Source: Streptomyces canus 299MFChir4.1
GTDB taxonomy: Bacteria; Actinomycetota; Actinomycetes; Streptomycetales; Streptomycetaceae
NCBI RefSeq assembly: GCF_000383615.1
Contig: NZ_KB911582.1
Coordinates: 528,425-592,424, forward strand
Reading direction: 5' to 3'
Length of the DNA: 64,000 nucleotides
Below, in pieces: positions 35,470 to 49,130 of the stretch (position 1 is its first letter; the number at the start of each line of letters is the position of its first letter). The notes under the pieces were generated by a model. The model did no database searches and was not told where the DNA came from. It saw only the letters and a list, made by a program, of their open reading frames with translations. The translations under genes and the position numbers were made by a program.

Positions 35470-37467
35470 CTATTCCGCCTGCAGGACCAGCAGGGCCAGA
35501 TCGTCCTCCGGCGGCCGTGCCCCGAAGTCGTGCACCAGCCGCCTGATCCGCTCCGCGATCAGTTCGGCGTCCAGTCCGGCGCACCCGGCGAACGCCTCCG
35601 CGAGCCCGTCCTCGTCGTCGAACTGCCGGGGGCCGCTGCGCCGCTCGGTCACCCCGTCGGTGACGCACAGCAGGCTGTCGCCGGACCGCAGCTCGAAGGT
35701 CTCACTGGTGTACGTCTCGTCCTCGACGACCCCGAGCAGGGTCTGCGGCCGCGCGGCCGTACGGACCTCGCCGCCCGCTCCGAGCAGCAGCGGCAGCGGA
35801 TGTCCGGCGGAGGCGAGGGTGCAGCGCACTCCGCCGTCGAAGGGCGCGAGCTCGCCGTACAGGAGGGACAGGAAGCGGGTCTGCGGGCCGTCGCCGGGGT
35901 GCGTGGGGCGTCCGCCCGCGGCCGCCAGGGCTCGTGCGGCCGCGTCGGCGGCCTCCGTCGCGTCGTCGAGGAGGAGCTGGTTGAGGCGGTCCAGTACGTC
36001 GGCGACGCGGTAGCCCTCGCGGGCCAGCAGCCGGAGCCAGGGCCGTGCGAGACCGATCACCACGGCGGCCTCGGGGCCCTTGCCCTGGACGTCGCCGACG
36101 GCGAAGCACCAGCGGCCGTCGCCGGCCGGGAAGAGGTCGTAGAAGTCGCCGCTGGGTCCGCCCTTGTCGCACGGCTCGTACACCAGGGCGCTGCGCACGC
36201 CGGGGATCTCGGCGACCGCGCCGGGCAGCAGACCGCGCTGGAGCACCGCGCTGATGGTGGCCTGGCGGGCGTACTGGCGGGCCGCGCCGATGGCGAGCGC
36301 GACCCGGCGGCTGAGGTCCTCGACGAGCCCGGTGATCTCGTCGGGGAAGGACACCAGCCCGGCCCGGCCGATGACCAGGGAGCCCAGCGGGCGGCCGCCT
36401 GCGGTGAGGCGGTAGGCGAGCGCGGAGCCGTGGGTGCCGTGCGGGCCGAGCGCCTCGCCGGGCCAGGGGAACCGCACGGGCCCGGGATGCTCCGGCCCCG
36501 ACGAGCCCGGCGGCTCCTTCTCCAGCGCCTGCCGCAGATCCTCGATCCGGTTCTCGGAGGAGTGCCACACCCGGGCCAGCCGGGGCCCGGACACACCGCT
36601 CTCGCCCCAGGCCGTCCCGCCGCTCCGGACCTCACCCGGACGAGGGGACCCCCAGCGTCCGGCGACCTCGTCCTCCAGCCACACCGCGCACCAGTCGGCC
36701 AGCCGCGGCACGATCAGCTGGCCGGCGAGCGCGGCGACCAGGTTCTCGTCGAGCTGCCCGGCGAGCAGGTCGGAGGCCTCGGCGAGGAAGGACAGCGCAC
36801 CGCGGTTGAGCCAGTCCCGGTCGGGCTCACCGGGGGACGCGGGCTCGGGCGCGGCCGGGGGCCGGGACGGGGGTGGCACCGGGGCGAGCATCCCGGCGAC
36901 CCGCAGACCCCGCTCGTGCGCCTGCTCCCCGGCGTACGCCTGGATCCCGTCGAGGGCGTCCTTCCCTCCGGCAGGCAGCTGCGCCCACACGGTCTTGGCG
37001 CCGGTGCGGTAGGTGATGCCCCAGGTCTCGGCGAGGGCGGCGACCAGACGCAGCCCACGCCCGTGCTCCGGTGTTCCGTACGCGGGTTCGAGGTCACCGT
37101 CACGGGGGGCGCGCGAGGGGTGGTGGTCGAGGACCTCGACGACGAGCGCTCCGGTGTGCGCCTCCAGGCGGCAGTCCAGCTCGATGTCGGTGCCCGCGTG
37201 CACGACGGCGTTGGTGACGAGCTCGCTGACCACGACCACGGCGTCGTCGGCCTGCCGGTCGCTCAGGAACTCGGCGCCGGGCAGGGCGAGTTCGGCCCAC
37301 TCGGCGACCGCCGCCCGTATCAGGGCCCGGGCCGAGCCCGGGGCGAGCGGACCGCCGGGGAGGGTGGCGTGGGCGTGCGCCGGGGCGTGCGGGAGCGCGT
37401 CGTCACCGCGCGCGGGCGGATCGGACGCGTGGGCAACGGACTCCCGTTGCACAGGAATGGCCCCCAT
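35470..37467 (-). CDS. ATPase-GAF-PP2C (SpoIIE) phosphatase, OsaC-like architecture
   Basis: A 665-residue cytoplasmic regulator. Residues about 40-150 form an RsbW-like ATP-binding domain ([33 protein letters not shown]). A GAF-type region follows ([34 protein letters not shown]), then a PP2C/SpoIIE phosphatase domain with the metal-binding [29 protein letters not shown] and [15 protein letters not shown] 37467 is chosen because GGGGAG lies eight bases before it; a GTG at 37500 is possible. It is divergent from the hybrid kinase gene at 37570. This matches the domain plan and arrangement of OsaC beside OsaAB in S. coelicolor, which tune SigB after osmotic shock. Confidence 0.9.
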   Translation of the reverse strand: MGAIPVQRESVAHASDPPARGDDALPHAPAHAHATLPGGPLAPGSARALIRAAVAEWAELALPGAEFLSDRQADDAVVVVSELVTNAVVHAGTDIELDCRLEAHTGALVVEVLDHHPSRAPRDGDLEPAYGTPEHGRGLRLVAALAETWGITYRTGAKTVWAQLPAGGKDALDGIQAYAGEQAHERGLRVAGMLAPVPPPSRPPAAPEPASPGEPDRDWLNRGALSFLAEASDLLAGQLDENLVAALAGQLIVPRLADWCAVWLEDEVAGRWGSPRPGEVRSGGTAWGESGVSGPRLARVWHSSENRIEDLRQALEKEPPGSSGPEHPGPVRFPWPGEALGPHGTHGSALAYRLTAGGRPLGSLVIGRAGLVSFPDEITGLVEDLSRRVALAIGAARQYARQATISAVLQRGLLPGAVAEIPGVRSALVYEPCDKGGPSGDFYDLFPAGDGRWCFAVGDVQGKGPEAAVVIGLARPWLRLLAREGYRVADVLDRLNQLLLDDATEAADAAARALAAAGGRPTHPGDGPQTRFLSLLYGELAPFDGGVRCTLASAGHPLPLLLGAGGEVRTAARPQTLLGVVEDETYTSETFELRSGDSLLCVTDGVTERRSGPRQFDDEDGLAEAFAGCAGLDAELIAERIRRLVHDFGARPPEDDLALLVLQAE

Positions 37468-37569
37468 GTCCGTCTCCCCGAGCAGTTCGGACGAATACAC
37501 CTCAGTCGATGCGGACAGAGTGACAGACTGGCCACGCCCATAAGCGCCGAGTTACCGAAGTGGGCCGCC

Positions 37570-41700
<4,131 letters not shown>

Positions 41701-41713
41701 ATGAGGCAGTCAG

Positions 41714-42259
41714 ATGAACGCTGAGGCAAGGACCGACGACGGTGCCGGGATCCTCCTGGTCGACGACATGGAGGACAACCTGATCGCGCTGGAGGCGGTC
41801 CTGGGATCCCTCAACGAACCACTGGTCCGCGCCCGTTCGGGCGAGGAGGCGATGAAGGCCCTGCTCCGCCGCCGGTTCGCGCTGGTCCTCCTGGACGTGC
41901 GCATGCCGGGCATGGACGGCTTCGAGACGGCGGCGAACATCAAACGCCTGGACCAGACGAAGGACGTCCCGATCATCTTCCTCACCGGCACGGACGACGA
42001 CTCGGGTTACGCCTTCCGCGGCTACGCGACGGGCGCGGCGGACTATCTGACCAAGCCCTTCGACCCGTGGGTGCTCCGCGCGAAGGTCAGCGTGTTCCTG
42101 GAACTCCACAGAAAGAACCAGCAGTTGGAGCGCCTGCTGGCGCGCCAGCGTGCCGATTACCAGGAGGTGGGCAGGCGACTGGCGGCCCTGGAGGACGAGT
42201 TGACGGAAGCTCAGCGCGTCCAGGTGAAGGAACTACGGAGCCTGCTCGAGAAGCGCTGA
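41714..42259 (+). CDS. Response regulator with coiled-coil output, OsaB-like
   Basis: A 181-residue protein: a receiver domain (residues 12-130) with the acidic pair DD17-18, the phosphoacceptor Asp61 in LVLLDVRMPGMDGFE, the Thr in FLTGTDDD, and the Lys of LTKPFDPWVLR. A C-terminal coiled coil (QQLERLLARQRADYQEVGRR and on) replaces a DNA-binding domain. It lies 13 bases after the hybrid kinase stop with GAGG between, so it is co-transcribed and is probably the kinase's partner. OsaB of S. coelicolor has the same receiver plus coiled-coil form and is needed for osmoadaptation; equivalence here is inference. Confidence 0.92.
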   Translation: MNAEARTDDGAGILLVDDMEDNLIALEAVLGSLNEPLVRARSGEEAMKALLRRRFALVLLDVRMPGMDGFETAANIKRLDQTKDVPIIFLTGTDDDSGYAFRGYATGAADYLTKPFDPWVLRAKVSVFLELHRKNQQLERLLARQRADYQEVGRRLAALEDELTEAQRVQVKELRSLLEKR

Positions 42260-42270
42260 CTGTCTGCCTT

Positions 42271-42345
42271 CAGGGGCGCGGGGCCGTGTCGATTTTCGGC
42301 TCCGCCGCGTGGGCGCGACAAGCCACGGCGAACCGCAAGCCGCCA
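42271..42345. repeat. Interspersed intergenic repeat, copy C (long form)
   Basis: AGGGGCGCGGGGCCGTGTCG, ATTTTCGGCTCCGCCGCGTG, GGCGCGACAAGCCACGGCGA. It aligns along its length with copy B (34107-34195) and in the outer parts with copy A. It lies between convergent genes (receiver gene and acyl-CoA ligase). Confidence 0.72.
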
Positions 42346-42375
42346 AGCAGTCCCCGCCACCCCTCCGCTCACGCG

Positions 42376-44250
42376 CTACGCCTCGCGAGAGCCCGCGTAC
42401 ATCTCCTCGATGAGGTGCTTGTACTCCCGCTCAACGACAGGCCGCTTCAGCTTCAGACTCGGCGTGATCTCACCGTGCTCCACGTCGAGGTCCCGCGGCA
42501 GCAACCGGAACTTCTTGATCGTCTGCCACCGCTGAAGCCCCTCGTTGAGCTGCTTCACATACCCCTCGACCATGGACACGGTGACGGGCGCGGCGACGAC
42601 CTCCGCGTACGACTTCCCTTCGAGCCCGTTCTCCTTGGCCCACTCGAGGATCGAGACCTCGTCCAGCGCGATGAGCGCCGTACAGAAGTTCCGGTCCGCC
42701 CCGTGCACCAGGATGTTGGACACGTACGGGCACACCGCCTTGAACTGCCCCTCGACCTCGGCGGGCGCGATGTACTTGCCGCCGGACGTCTTGATGAGGT
42801 CCTTCTTGCGGTCGGTGATCCGCAGGTACCCGTCGGGCGACAGCTCGCCGATGTCCCCGGTGTGGAACCACCCGTCGGCCTCAAGGACCTCGGCGGTCTT
42901 CTCGGGCAGGCCGTGGTAGCCCTCCATGATCCCCGGGCCCCGCAGCAGGATCTCCCCGTCGTCCGCGATGCGGACCTCCGTGCCGGGCAGCGGCTTGCCG
43001 ACCGTACCGGTGCGGTAGGCCTCGCCCGGGTTCACGAAGGAGGCCGCGGAGGACTCCGTGAGGCCGTAGCCCTCCAGGATGTGGATGCCGGCGCCCGCGA
43101 AGAAGTAGCCGATCTCGGGGGCGAGCGCGGCGGACCCGGAGACACACGCCCGCAGGTTCCCGCCGAACGCCTCCCGGATCTTCGCGAAGACCAGCGCGTC
43201 GGCCACCTTGTGCTTGGCGCTCAGCCCGAAGGGCGCCGAGGCGACCCCGGTGCGCCGGAAGTTGTCCTGGGTGGCCTTGGCGTACTCCCGGCCCACCTCG
43301 GCGGCCCACTGGAAGATCTTGTACTTGGCGCCGCCGCCCGCACGGGCCTTCGCCGCGACCCCGTTGTAGACCTTCTCGAAGATGCGCGGAACGGCCGCCA
43401 TGTACGTCGGCTGCACGATCGGCAGATTCTCGATGATCTTGTCGACGCGGCCGTCCACGGCGGTGACGTGACCGACCTCGATCTGCCCGGAGGTGAGCAC
43501 CTTGCCGAAGACGTGGGCGAGCGGCAGCCACAGGTACTGCACGTCGTCGGCGCTGACCAGCCCGGTCGCGGCGATCGCCTTGGCCATGTAGGACCAGTTG
43601 TCGTGCGGCAGGCGCACGCCCTTGGGACGGCCGGTGGTGCCGGAGGTGTAGATCAGCGTCGCGAGCTGGTCGCTGGTGATCGCGCCGACCCGCTCCTTGA
43701 TCAGGTCGGGGTCCTTCTCCAGGCGGGCGGCGCCCCGGGCCTCCAGCTCGGTGAGCGTGAGCACGAAGTCGCTGGTCTCCACGCCTGCCGGGTCGATCAC
43801 CACGACCTGGGTGAGCGTGGGCAGCTCACCGCGCTTCTCGACCGCCTTGGCGAGCTGGGCCGCGTCCTCCGCGATCAGCACCCGGCTCTCGGAGTCGGAG
43901 AGGATGAACGCCGACTCGTCGGCGTTGGTCTGCGGGTAGACCGTGGTCGTGGCGGCACCGGCGCACATGATGCCGAGGTCCGCGAGGATCCAGTCGAGAC
44001 GCGTCGAGGAGGCGAGGGCGACCCGCTGCTCGGGCTGCACCCCCAGCTCGATCAGCCCGGCCGCGATGGCGTGCACCCGCTCCGCGGCCTGTGCCCAGGT
44101 GAGCGACTTCCACTCGTCCGGGCCCTGGCCGGAGGCCGTCGGCACCGGGTAGCGGTACGCCTCGGCGTCCGGTGTGTTCGCAACGCGCTCCAGGAAGAGG
44201 GTCGCCACACTCGGCGGGCGGTTCTCGATCAGTGTCTGTGTGTCGCTCAC
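42376..44250 (-). CDS. Long-chain acyl-CoA synthetase (AMP-forming)
   Basis: A 624-residue adenylate-forming enzyme that activates fatty acids to acyl-CoA. Motifs: P-loop YTSGTTGRPKGV, LPLAHVFGK, the YGLTESSAA A5 region, GWFHTGDIGELSPDGYLRI with the catalytic Asp, and DRKKDLIKTSGGKYIAP. The length and the insertion around the middle fit the FadD15-like bacterial family. GTG 44250 follows GGAGGATGTC. A palindrome at 44305-44319 overlaps the promoter region, suggesting control by a fatty-acid-responsive repressor. It lies next to lepA, as in other Streptomyces. Confidence 0.94.
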   Translation of the reverse strand: MSDTQTLIENRPPSVATLFLERVANTPDAEAYRYPVPTASGQGPDEWKSLTWAQAAERVHAIAAGLIELGVQPEQRVALASSTRLDWILADLGIMCAGAATTTVYPQTNADESAFILSDSESRVLIAEDAAQLAKAVEKRGELPTLTQVVVIDPAGVETSDFVLTLTELEARGAARLEKDPDLIKERVGAITSDQLATLIYTSGTTGRPKGVRLPHDNWSYMAKAIAATGLVSADDVQYLWLPLAHVFGKVLTSGQIEVGHVTAVDGRVDKIIENLPIVQPTYMAAVPRIFEKVYNGVAAKARAGGGAKYKIFQWAAEVGREYAKATQDNFRRTGVASAPFGLSAKHKVADALVFAKIREAFGGNLRACVSGSAALAPEIGYFFAGAGIHILEGYGLTESSAASFVNPGEAYRTGTVGKPLPGTEVRIADDGEILLRGPGIMEGYHGLPEKTAEVLEADGWFHTGDIGELSPDGYLRITDRKKDLIKTSGGKYIAPAEVEGQFKAVCPYVSNILVHGADRNFCTALIALDEVSILEWAKENGLEGKSYAEVVAAPVTVSMVEGYVKQLNEGLQRWQTIKKFRLLPRDLDVEHGEITPSLKLKRPVVEREYKHLIEEMYAGSREA

Positions 44251-44304
44251 GACATCCTCCGGGCCCGCGACAGTGCGGCTGGCTCTCAGGTTTGCGGCTG
44301 TTGT

Positions 44305-44319
44305 TTAACTCGCGAGTAA
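44305..44319. promoter_or_regulatory. Palindrome upstream of the acyl-CoA ligase gene
   Basis: TTAACTCGCGAGTAA contains the perfect 10-bp palindrome ACTCGCGAGT (44308-44317) with partly symmetric flanks. In the message direction it lies just after a GATAGT -10-like box, the position of a repressor site. TetR-family regulators of fatty-acid genes favour such sites, but the binder is not known. Confidence 0.5.
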
Positions 44320-44462
44320 CTATCGAGCAGAGATCAGAGTAAAGCGCGGCCGACCCGTTCGTAAGGGGCGGCGGCCTGTCACTTCCTACAGAGCGCGACG
44401 TTACGCACGCGTAGGGGCCCGCCGCACTTTCGCACGACGGACCCCTTTCCATCCGATTCGAC

Positions 44463-44481
44463 GGGTAACCGGGTGTTACCC
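44463..44481 (-). terminator. Hairpin terminator after lepA
   Basis: GGGTAAC (44463-44469), loop CGGGT, GTTACCC (44475-44481). It lies four bases past the lepA stop codon in the direction of transcription. Confidence 0.6.
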
Positions 44482-44485
44482 GCGG

Positions 44486-46360
44486 TTACTTCTTGCCCTT
44501 GCCCGACCCCGCGCTGTCATCGCTGGAGAGCACCGCGATGAAGGCCTCCTGCGGAACCTCCACGGAACCCACCATCTTCATCCGCTTCTTGCCTTCCTTC
44601 TGCTTCTCGAGCAGCTTCCGCTTACGGGAGATGTCACCGCCGTAGCACTTGGCGAGGACGTCCTTGCGGATGGCGCGGATGGTCTCGCGGGCGATGACCC
44701 GGGAGCCGATGGCGGCCTGGATGGGCACCTCGAAGGCCTGCCGCGGGATGAGCTCGCGCAGCTTGGCGACGAGCCGCACCCCGTAGGCGTAGGCCGCGTC
44801 CTTGTGGGTGATCGCGGAGAACGCGTCCACCTTGTCGCCGTGCAGCAGGATGTCGACCTTGACCAGGCTGGAGGTCTGCTCGCCGGTGGGCTCGTAGTCC
44901 AGCGAGGCGTAGCCGCGCGTCTTCGACTTCAGCTGGTCGAAGAAGTCGAAGACGATCTCCGCGAGGGGGAGCGTGTAGCGGATCTCGACCCGGTCCTCGG
45001 AGAGGTAGTCCATGCCGAGCAGGGTGCCGCGCCGGGTCTGGCACAGCTCCATGATCGAGCCGATGAACTCGGTGGGCGCGAGGATCGTGGCGCGTACGAC
45101 GGGCTCGTACACCTCGTTGATCTTGCCCTCGGGGAACTCGCTCGGGTTGGTGACGACGTGCTCGGTGCCGTCCTCCATGAGGACCCGGTAGACCACGTTG
45201 GGCGCGGTGGCGATGAGGTCGAGCCCGAACTCGCGCTCCAGACGCTCGCGGATCACGTCAAGGTGCAGCAGCCCGAGGAAGCCGACACGGAAGCCGAACC
45301 CCAGCGCGGCGGACGTCTCCGGCTCGTAGACCAGTGCGGCGTCGTTGAGCTGGAGCTTGTCGAGGGCCTCGCGCAGCTCTGGGTAGTCGGAGCCGTCCAG
45401 CGGATACAGACCGGAGAAGACCATGGGCTTCGGGTCCTTGTACCCCCCGAGCGCCTCCGTGGCCCCCTTCTGCTGGCTGGTGACGGTGTCACCGACCTTG
45501 GACTGGCGGACGTCCTTCACACCGGTGATCAGATAGCCCACCTCGCCGACCCCGAGGCCGTCGGCGGACAGCATCTCCGGCGAGTTCGTCCCGATCTCCA
45601 ACAGCTCGTGCGTGGCGCCCGTCGACATCATCTTGATGCGCTCGCGCTTGCTGAGCTGGCCGTCGATGACACGGACGTACGTCACGACACCGCGGTAGGA
45701 GTCGTAGACCGAGTCGAAGATCATCGCGCGGGCCGGGGCGTCCTTGACGCCGACGGGCGCCGGAATCTCCCGTACGACCCTGTCGAGCAGGGCGTCGACA
45801 CCCACACCGGTCTTGGCGGAGACCTTGAGCACGTCCTCGGGGTCGCAGCCGATGAGGTTGGCGAGCTCCTCGGAGAACTTCTCCGGCTGGGCGGCCGGCA
45901 GGTCGATCTTGTTCAGTACGGGGATGATCTTGAGGTCGTTCTCCATCGCCAGGTAGAGGTTGGCGAGGGTCTGGGCCTCGATGCCCTGGGCGGCGTCGAC
46001 GAGGAGGACGGTCCCCTCGCAGGCGGCGAGCGACCGCGAGACCTCGTAGGTGAAGTCGACGTGCCCCGGAGTGTCGATCATGTTGAGGATGTGCGTGCTG
46101 CCCTGGTCGGGGCCCGTGTTCGGGGCCCAGGGCAGCCGCACGGCCTGCGACTTGATCGTGATTCCGCGCTCACGCTCGATGTCCATGCGGTCGAGGTACT
46201 GAGCACGCATCTGGCGCTGCTCGACCACGCCGGTCAGCTGGAGCATCCGGTCGGCGAGCGTGGACTTGCCGTGGTCGATGTGCGCGATGATGCAGAAATT
46301 GCGGATCAGAGCCGGGTCGGTACGGCTCGGCTCGGGCACGTGGCTGGGGATCGCGGGCAC
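44486..46360 (-). CDS. lepA: Elongation factor 4 (LepA)
   Basis: A 624-residue translational GTPase that back-translocates ribosomes or aids initiation. G1 [10 protein letters not shown], the switch region [15 protein letters not shown]3 DTPGHVDF, G4 NKIDLPAA and the C-terminal LepA domain ([37 protein letters not shown]) are complete. GTG 46360 is chosen because CAGGA precedes it by seven bases and the N-terminus [20 protein letters not shown] is typical for Streptomyces. It is divergent from rpsT across 261 bases, the usual actinobacterial arrangement. Confidence 0.96.
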   Translation of the reverse strand: MPAIPSHVPEPSRTDPALIRNFCIIAHIDHGKSTLADRMLQLTGVVEQRQMRAQYLDRMDIERERGITIKSQAVRLPWAPNTGPDQGSTHILNMIDTPGHVDFTYEVSRSLAACEGTVLLVDAAQGIEAQTLANLYLAMENDLKIIPVLNKIDLPAAQPEKFSEELANLIGCDPEDVLKVSAKTGVGVDALLDRVVREIPAPVGVKDAPARAMIFDSVYDSYRGVVTYVRVIDGQLSKRERIKMMSTGATHELLEIGTNSPEMLSADGLGVGEVGYLITGVKDVRQSKVGDTVTSQQKGATEALGGYKDPKPMVFSGLYPLDGSDYPELREALDKLQLNDAALVYEPETSAALGFGFRVGFLGLLHLDVIRERLEREFGLDLIATAPNVVYRVLMEDGTEHVVTNPSEFPEGKINEVYEPVVRATILAPTEFIGSIMELCQTRRGTLLGMDYLSEDRVEIRYTLPLAEIVFDFFDQLKSKTRGYASLDYEPTGEQTSSLVKVDILLHGDKVDAFSAITHKDAAYAYGVRLVAKLRELIPRQAFEVPIQAAIGSRVIARETIRAIRKDVLAKCYGGDISRKRKLLEKQKEGKKRMKMVGSVEVPQEAFIAVLSSDDSAGSGKGKK

Positions 46361-46458
46361 GCAGGGTCCTGATTCTTGAGGCGTCCGCAGTGTCTGCGGT
46401 CTCGGGTCGGATCGATACGTAGCCTCCATGGTCCCACGGGCGGGGACCGGCGACCGGT

Positions 46459-46488
46459 TTGGGCCACTCGCGGGGCCGCTGGTAGTCT
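46459..46488 (+). promoter_or_regulatory. Predicted rpsT promoter
   Basis: TTGGGC (46459-46464) and TAGTCT (46483-46488) are separated by 18 bases, close to the housekeeping sigma consensus. They lie about 130 bases before the rpsT start, leaving a leader long enough for S20 autoregulation. Confidence 0.6.
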
Positions 46489-46621
46489 GGGTGGCTGTGT
46501 CTCCTGCCCTCTCAGCACGAGGCACAACTCCAAGAAATCACCTGGTGCGGGACCGGGGTCTTCCTTGCTCTTCTGCTCGGAATCCTCCTGGCTCCGTGCC
46601 TGAACCTGTAGAGGCTCATTC

Positions 46622-46882
46622 GTGGCGAACATCAAGTCCCAGATCAAGCGGATCAAGACCAACGAGAAGGCCCGGCTGCGCAACAAGGCCGTCAAGTCCT
46701 CCCTGAAGACCGCGATCCGCAAGGCCCGCGAGGCCGCTGCCGCGGGTGACGTCGAGAAGGCCACCGAGCTGAACCGCGCTGCTGCGCGCGCGCTCGACAA
46801 GGCCGTCTCCAAGGGCGTCATCCACAAGAACCAGGCCGCCAACAAGAAGTCGGCGCTTGCTTCGAAGGTCGCGGGTCTCTAA
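46622..46882 (+). CDS. rpsT: 30S ribosomal protein S20
   Basis: An 86-residue basic, helical protein that binds 16S rRNA. Start [20 protein letters not shown], an Ala/Lys-rich middle, and [20 protein letters not shown] near the end are diagnostic. A GTG start is used. It is divergent from lepA. A long leader from the promoter at 46459 and a hairpin terminator at 46904 frame a single-gene transcript. Confidence 0.97.
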   Translation: MANIKSQIKRIKTNEKARLRNKAVKSSLKTAIRKAREAAAAGDVEKATELNRAAARALDKAVSKGVIHKNQAANKKSALASKVAGL

Positions 46883-46903
46883 GCCTTACTTCTCTGATCT
46901 GAC

Positions 46904-46924
46904 CGGTCCCGTTCCACGGGGCCG
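46904..46924 (+). terminator. Hairpin terminator after rpsT
   Basis: CGGTCCCGT (46904-46912), loop TCC, ACGGGGCCG (46916-46924), a 9-bp stem with one U-G pair, 21 bases after the rpsT stop. Confidence 0.65.
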
Positions 46925-47035
46925 AACCGCCGGAAGGACCCAGAGCGGGCCCTCTCTCATCCGCTCCCGACCGGCTCCCAGGAGCCACGCGCGGCCTGCG
47001 TTCGCCACGCGGGCGTGACTCCGACAGCTTGAACC

Positions 47036-47086
47036 GAGGACCCCGGTGCGCTCGCCCTTCCCCAGGGCGGGATGACCGGGGTCCTC
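47036..47086. terminator. Nested hairpin between convergent genes
   Basis: GAGGACCCCGGT (47036-47047) pairs perfectly with ACCGGGGTCCTC (47075-47086). Inside it, CGCCCT (47053-47058) pairs with AGGGCG (47064-47069). The two stacked stems lie between rpsT and the convergent NTF2-like gene and may stop transcription from both sides. Confidence 0.6.
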
Positions 47087-47127
47087 GTCATGCGTCCTGC
47101 GTCCTGTGTCCTGCGGTGTCCGTGTGC

Positions 47128-47526
47128 TCACTCCGCCCAGAACTCATTGCTCTTGTCGATGTCCTCAAGACACTCGTCGAGGTCGGTGACCTTGTCCCCG
47201 ACGATGCGGAAGACGATGCATCCGGTGTCGTCCAGGTGCTTGCCCCGCCGCTCGGCCGTCACCCGGCTCATCCCGACGGCGTGCCCACGCCCGTCGACGG
47301 CGATCCCGAGCATCTCCAGACGCATCGACCCGCCGGTCTCCTCCCCGAGCTTCTGATACATGTCGATGATCGCGTCCTGCCCCTTGTAGTCCCCCGAAAG
47401 GGGATGACTACCGGGCACGTGATGCGTGGCGTCCTTCGCGATCAGCTCCCGCAGGGTGTCCATATCCCCTCGGGAGAACGCCTCGTACCCCTTACGAATG
47501 AGCACTGCGTGCGGATGTTCAGCCAT
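47128..47526 (-). CDS. NTF2/SnoaL-like fold protein
   Basis: A 132-residue protein of the cystatin-like NTF2/SnoaL fold: HAVLIRKGYEAFSRGDMDTL at the start, ATHHVPGSHPLSGDYKGQDA, then a run of strands (MLGIAVDGRGHAVGMSRV; CIVFRIVGDKVTDLDEC). The His pair in THHVPGSH lies in the pocket. Members include ketosteroid isomerases, polyketide cyclases and many proteins of unknown role; this one cannot be assigned. ATG 47526 is preceded by GGAGAGG farther upstream. It stands alone, convergent with rpsT. Confidence 0.82.
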   Translation of the reverse strand: MAEHPHAVLIRKGYEAFSRGDMDTLRELIAKDATHHVPGSHPLSGDYKGQDAIIDMYQKLGEETGGSMRLEMLGIAVDGRGHAVGMSRVTAERRGKHLDDTGCIVFRIVGDKVTDLDECLEDIDKSNEFWAE

Positions 47527-47609
47527 GACGACCGCCACCTCTCCGCTGTCCGGCGATGTTCGGCTGACAGGAACGATTGTCCTCCCGGGGAGCGGGGGGA
47601 GCCACTTCC

Positions 47610-47668
47610 GCGCCCGAGAGGGCGCGGGGAACCGCGCGGCCGGCCACGACGAACGGCGCAGGCGGACT
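47610..47668. repeat. Interspersed intergenic repeat, copy D (degenerate)
   Basis: AGAGGGCGCGGGGAACCGCG followed by CGGCCGGCCACGACGAACGG. It matches the first half of copies A-C (AGGGGCGCGGGGAACTGCGC) and then diverges. It lies between the NTF2-like gene and holA. Confidence 0.5.
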
Positions 47669-47753
47669 ACTGCAATACGCCACCACGGGTCACCCCCGAC
47701 GGCGCGCCCCCGTCCAAACACAGGCACGCACAGGCGGGCTCCGGCTCGCGCCG

Positions 47754-48743
47754 CTAACCCCGTCCCCGGGACCGGGCCGCCCGAGCGATCGCCACGACGG
47801 CCTTCTCCAGGGCGTACTCGGGATCGTCCCCTCCGCCCTTCACCCCGGCGTCCGCCTCGGCCACGGCCCGCAGCGCGTCGGCGACACCGTCCGGCGTCCA
47901 TCCGCGCATCTGCTGCCGCACCCGGTCGATCTTCCACGGCGGCATGCCCAGTTCACGCGCCAGATCCGCGGGCCGGCCGCCCCGAGCCGACGACAGCTTC
48001 CCGATGGCCCGCACGCCCTGCGCCAGCGCACTGGTGATCATGACCGGTGCGACCCCGGTCGACAACGACCACCGCAACGCCTCCAACGCCTCCGCGGCCC
48101 GCCCCTCCACGGCCCGGTCGGCGACGGTGAAGCTGGAAGCCTCGGCCCGCCCGGTGTAGTACCGCCCCACGACGGCCTCGTCGATCGTCCCCTCGACATC
48201 GGCGACCAGCTGCGACACGGCGGACGCCAACTCCCGCAGATCGCTCCCGATCGCGTCGACCAGCGCCTGACACGCTTCAGGCGTGGCGGACCGCCCGGTC
48301 GCCCGGAACTCCTGCCGCACGAAGGCCAGCCGGTCCGCCGGCTTGGTCATCTTCGGGCAGGCGACCTCGCGCGCCCCCGCCTTCCGCGCGGCGTCGAGCA
48401 GCGCCTTGCCCTTCGCCGCCCCCGCGTGCAGCAACACGAGGGTGATCTCCTCGGCGGGCGCCCCGAGATACGCCTTCACGTCCTTGACGGTGTCGGCGGA
48501 CAGATCCTGCGCGTTGCGCACGACCACGACCTTGCGCTCCGCGAACAACGACGGACTGGTCAACTCGGCAAGGGTCCCCGGCTGCAACTGGTCCGAGGTC
48601 AGATCCCGCACGTCCGTGTCCGCGTCAGCGGCCCGAGCAGCGGCGACCACCTCCTGCACAGCCCGGTCGAGCAGCAGCTCCTCCTGCCCCACGGCAAGGG
48701 TCACAGGGGCGAGGAGGTCGTCATGAGCAGTCTTCTTGGCCAT
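47754..48743 (-). CDS. holA: DNA polymerase III subunit delta
   Basis: A 329-residue clamp-loader subunit that opens the beta clamp. Typical segments: APVTLAVGQEELLLDRAVQE, TSPSLFAERKVVVVRNAQDL, the helical middle (EACQALVDAIGSDLRELASA) and the C-terminal domain with KLSSARGGRPADLARELGMP and WKIDRVRQQMRGW. ATG 48743 (MAKKTAHDD) is chosen; an in-frame ATG at 48756 is four codons upstream. The gene lies in the usual comEA-comEC-holA order, but two extra genes (81-residue protein and arylamine acetyltransferase) interrupt it. Confidence 0.93.
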   Translation of the reverse strand: MAKKTAHDDLLAPVTLAVGQEELLLDRAVQEVVAAARAADADTDVRDLTSDQLQPGTLAELTSPSLFAERKVVVVRNAQDLSADTVKDVKAYLGAPAEEITLVLLHAGAAKGKALLDAARKAGAREVACPKMTKPADRLAFVRQEFRATGRSATPEACQALVDAIGSDLRELASAVSQLVADVEGTIDEAVVGRYYTGRAEASSFTVADRAVEGRAAEALEALRWSLSTGVAPVMITSALAQGVRAIGKLSSARGGRPADLARELGMPPWKIDRVRQQMRGWTPDGVADALRAVAEADAGVKGGGDDPEYALEKAVVAIARAARSRGRG

Positions 48744-48813
48744 CGCGTACAGCATGGCACGGGGCACTGACAGCGCCGTTGCCGCGGGCTCCGGTGCCTC
48801 CCGGACCGCCGCA

Positions 48814-49059
48814 TCACGGCTCCTCCCGCCACCCGTCCCACTCCCCCACGAACTCCTCCAGTTCCTTGGGATCCAACCGCCCCGCCGCGTCCCGCAGCAC
48901 CACCAGCCACTGCGCGTCCTCCGCGTCGTCCTCCCCCGCCAACGCGTCCCGAACGACCTGCGGCTCCTCATCCACCCCGAACCGCTCCGAGAGCGCCTCC
49001 ACGACCTCCTCCGCGGCATCTCGATCGGGCAGCACCAGCACATGTCTCACATCACTCAC
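48814..49059 (-). CDS. Hypothetical 81-residue acidic protein
   Basis: A small soluble protein (MSDVRHVLVLPDRDAAEEVV) with helix-strand-helix-like content, many Glu/Asp residues and a tryptophan-containing tail (EFVGEWDGWREEP). Similar short proteins occur in actinobacteria, and I cannot name a function. GTG start; no clear ribosome-binding site. It lies between the holA and arylamine acetyltransferase genes on the same strand, 70 bases from each. Confidence 0.7.
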   Translation of the reverse strand: MSDVRHVLVLPDRDAAEEVVEALSERFGVDEEPQVVRDALAGEDDAEDAQWLVVLRDAAGRLDPKELEEFVGEWDGWREEP

Positions 49060-49130
49060 GGCACCATTTTCCAGGCGGCGGGCCCCAGCCCGGAATCCGC
49101 ACTACCGCCGGGCTCGGAAACCGGACCGGA

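Noticed and set aside
34486..37569. Very long plus-strand open frame running through hemW and the SpoIIE-type gene into the kinase
   Set aside because: Up to 37569 it is the antisense of two well-supported genes; composition is Arg/Gly/Ala-rich and lacks domains. High GC keeps non-coding frames open in Streptomyces.
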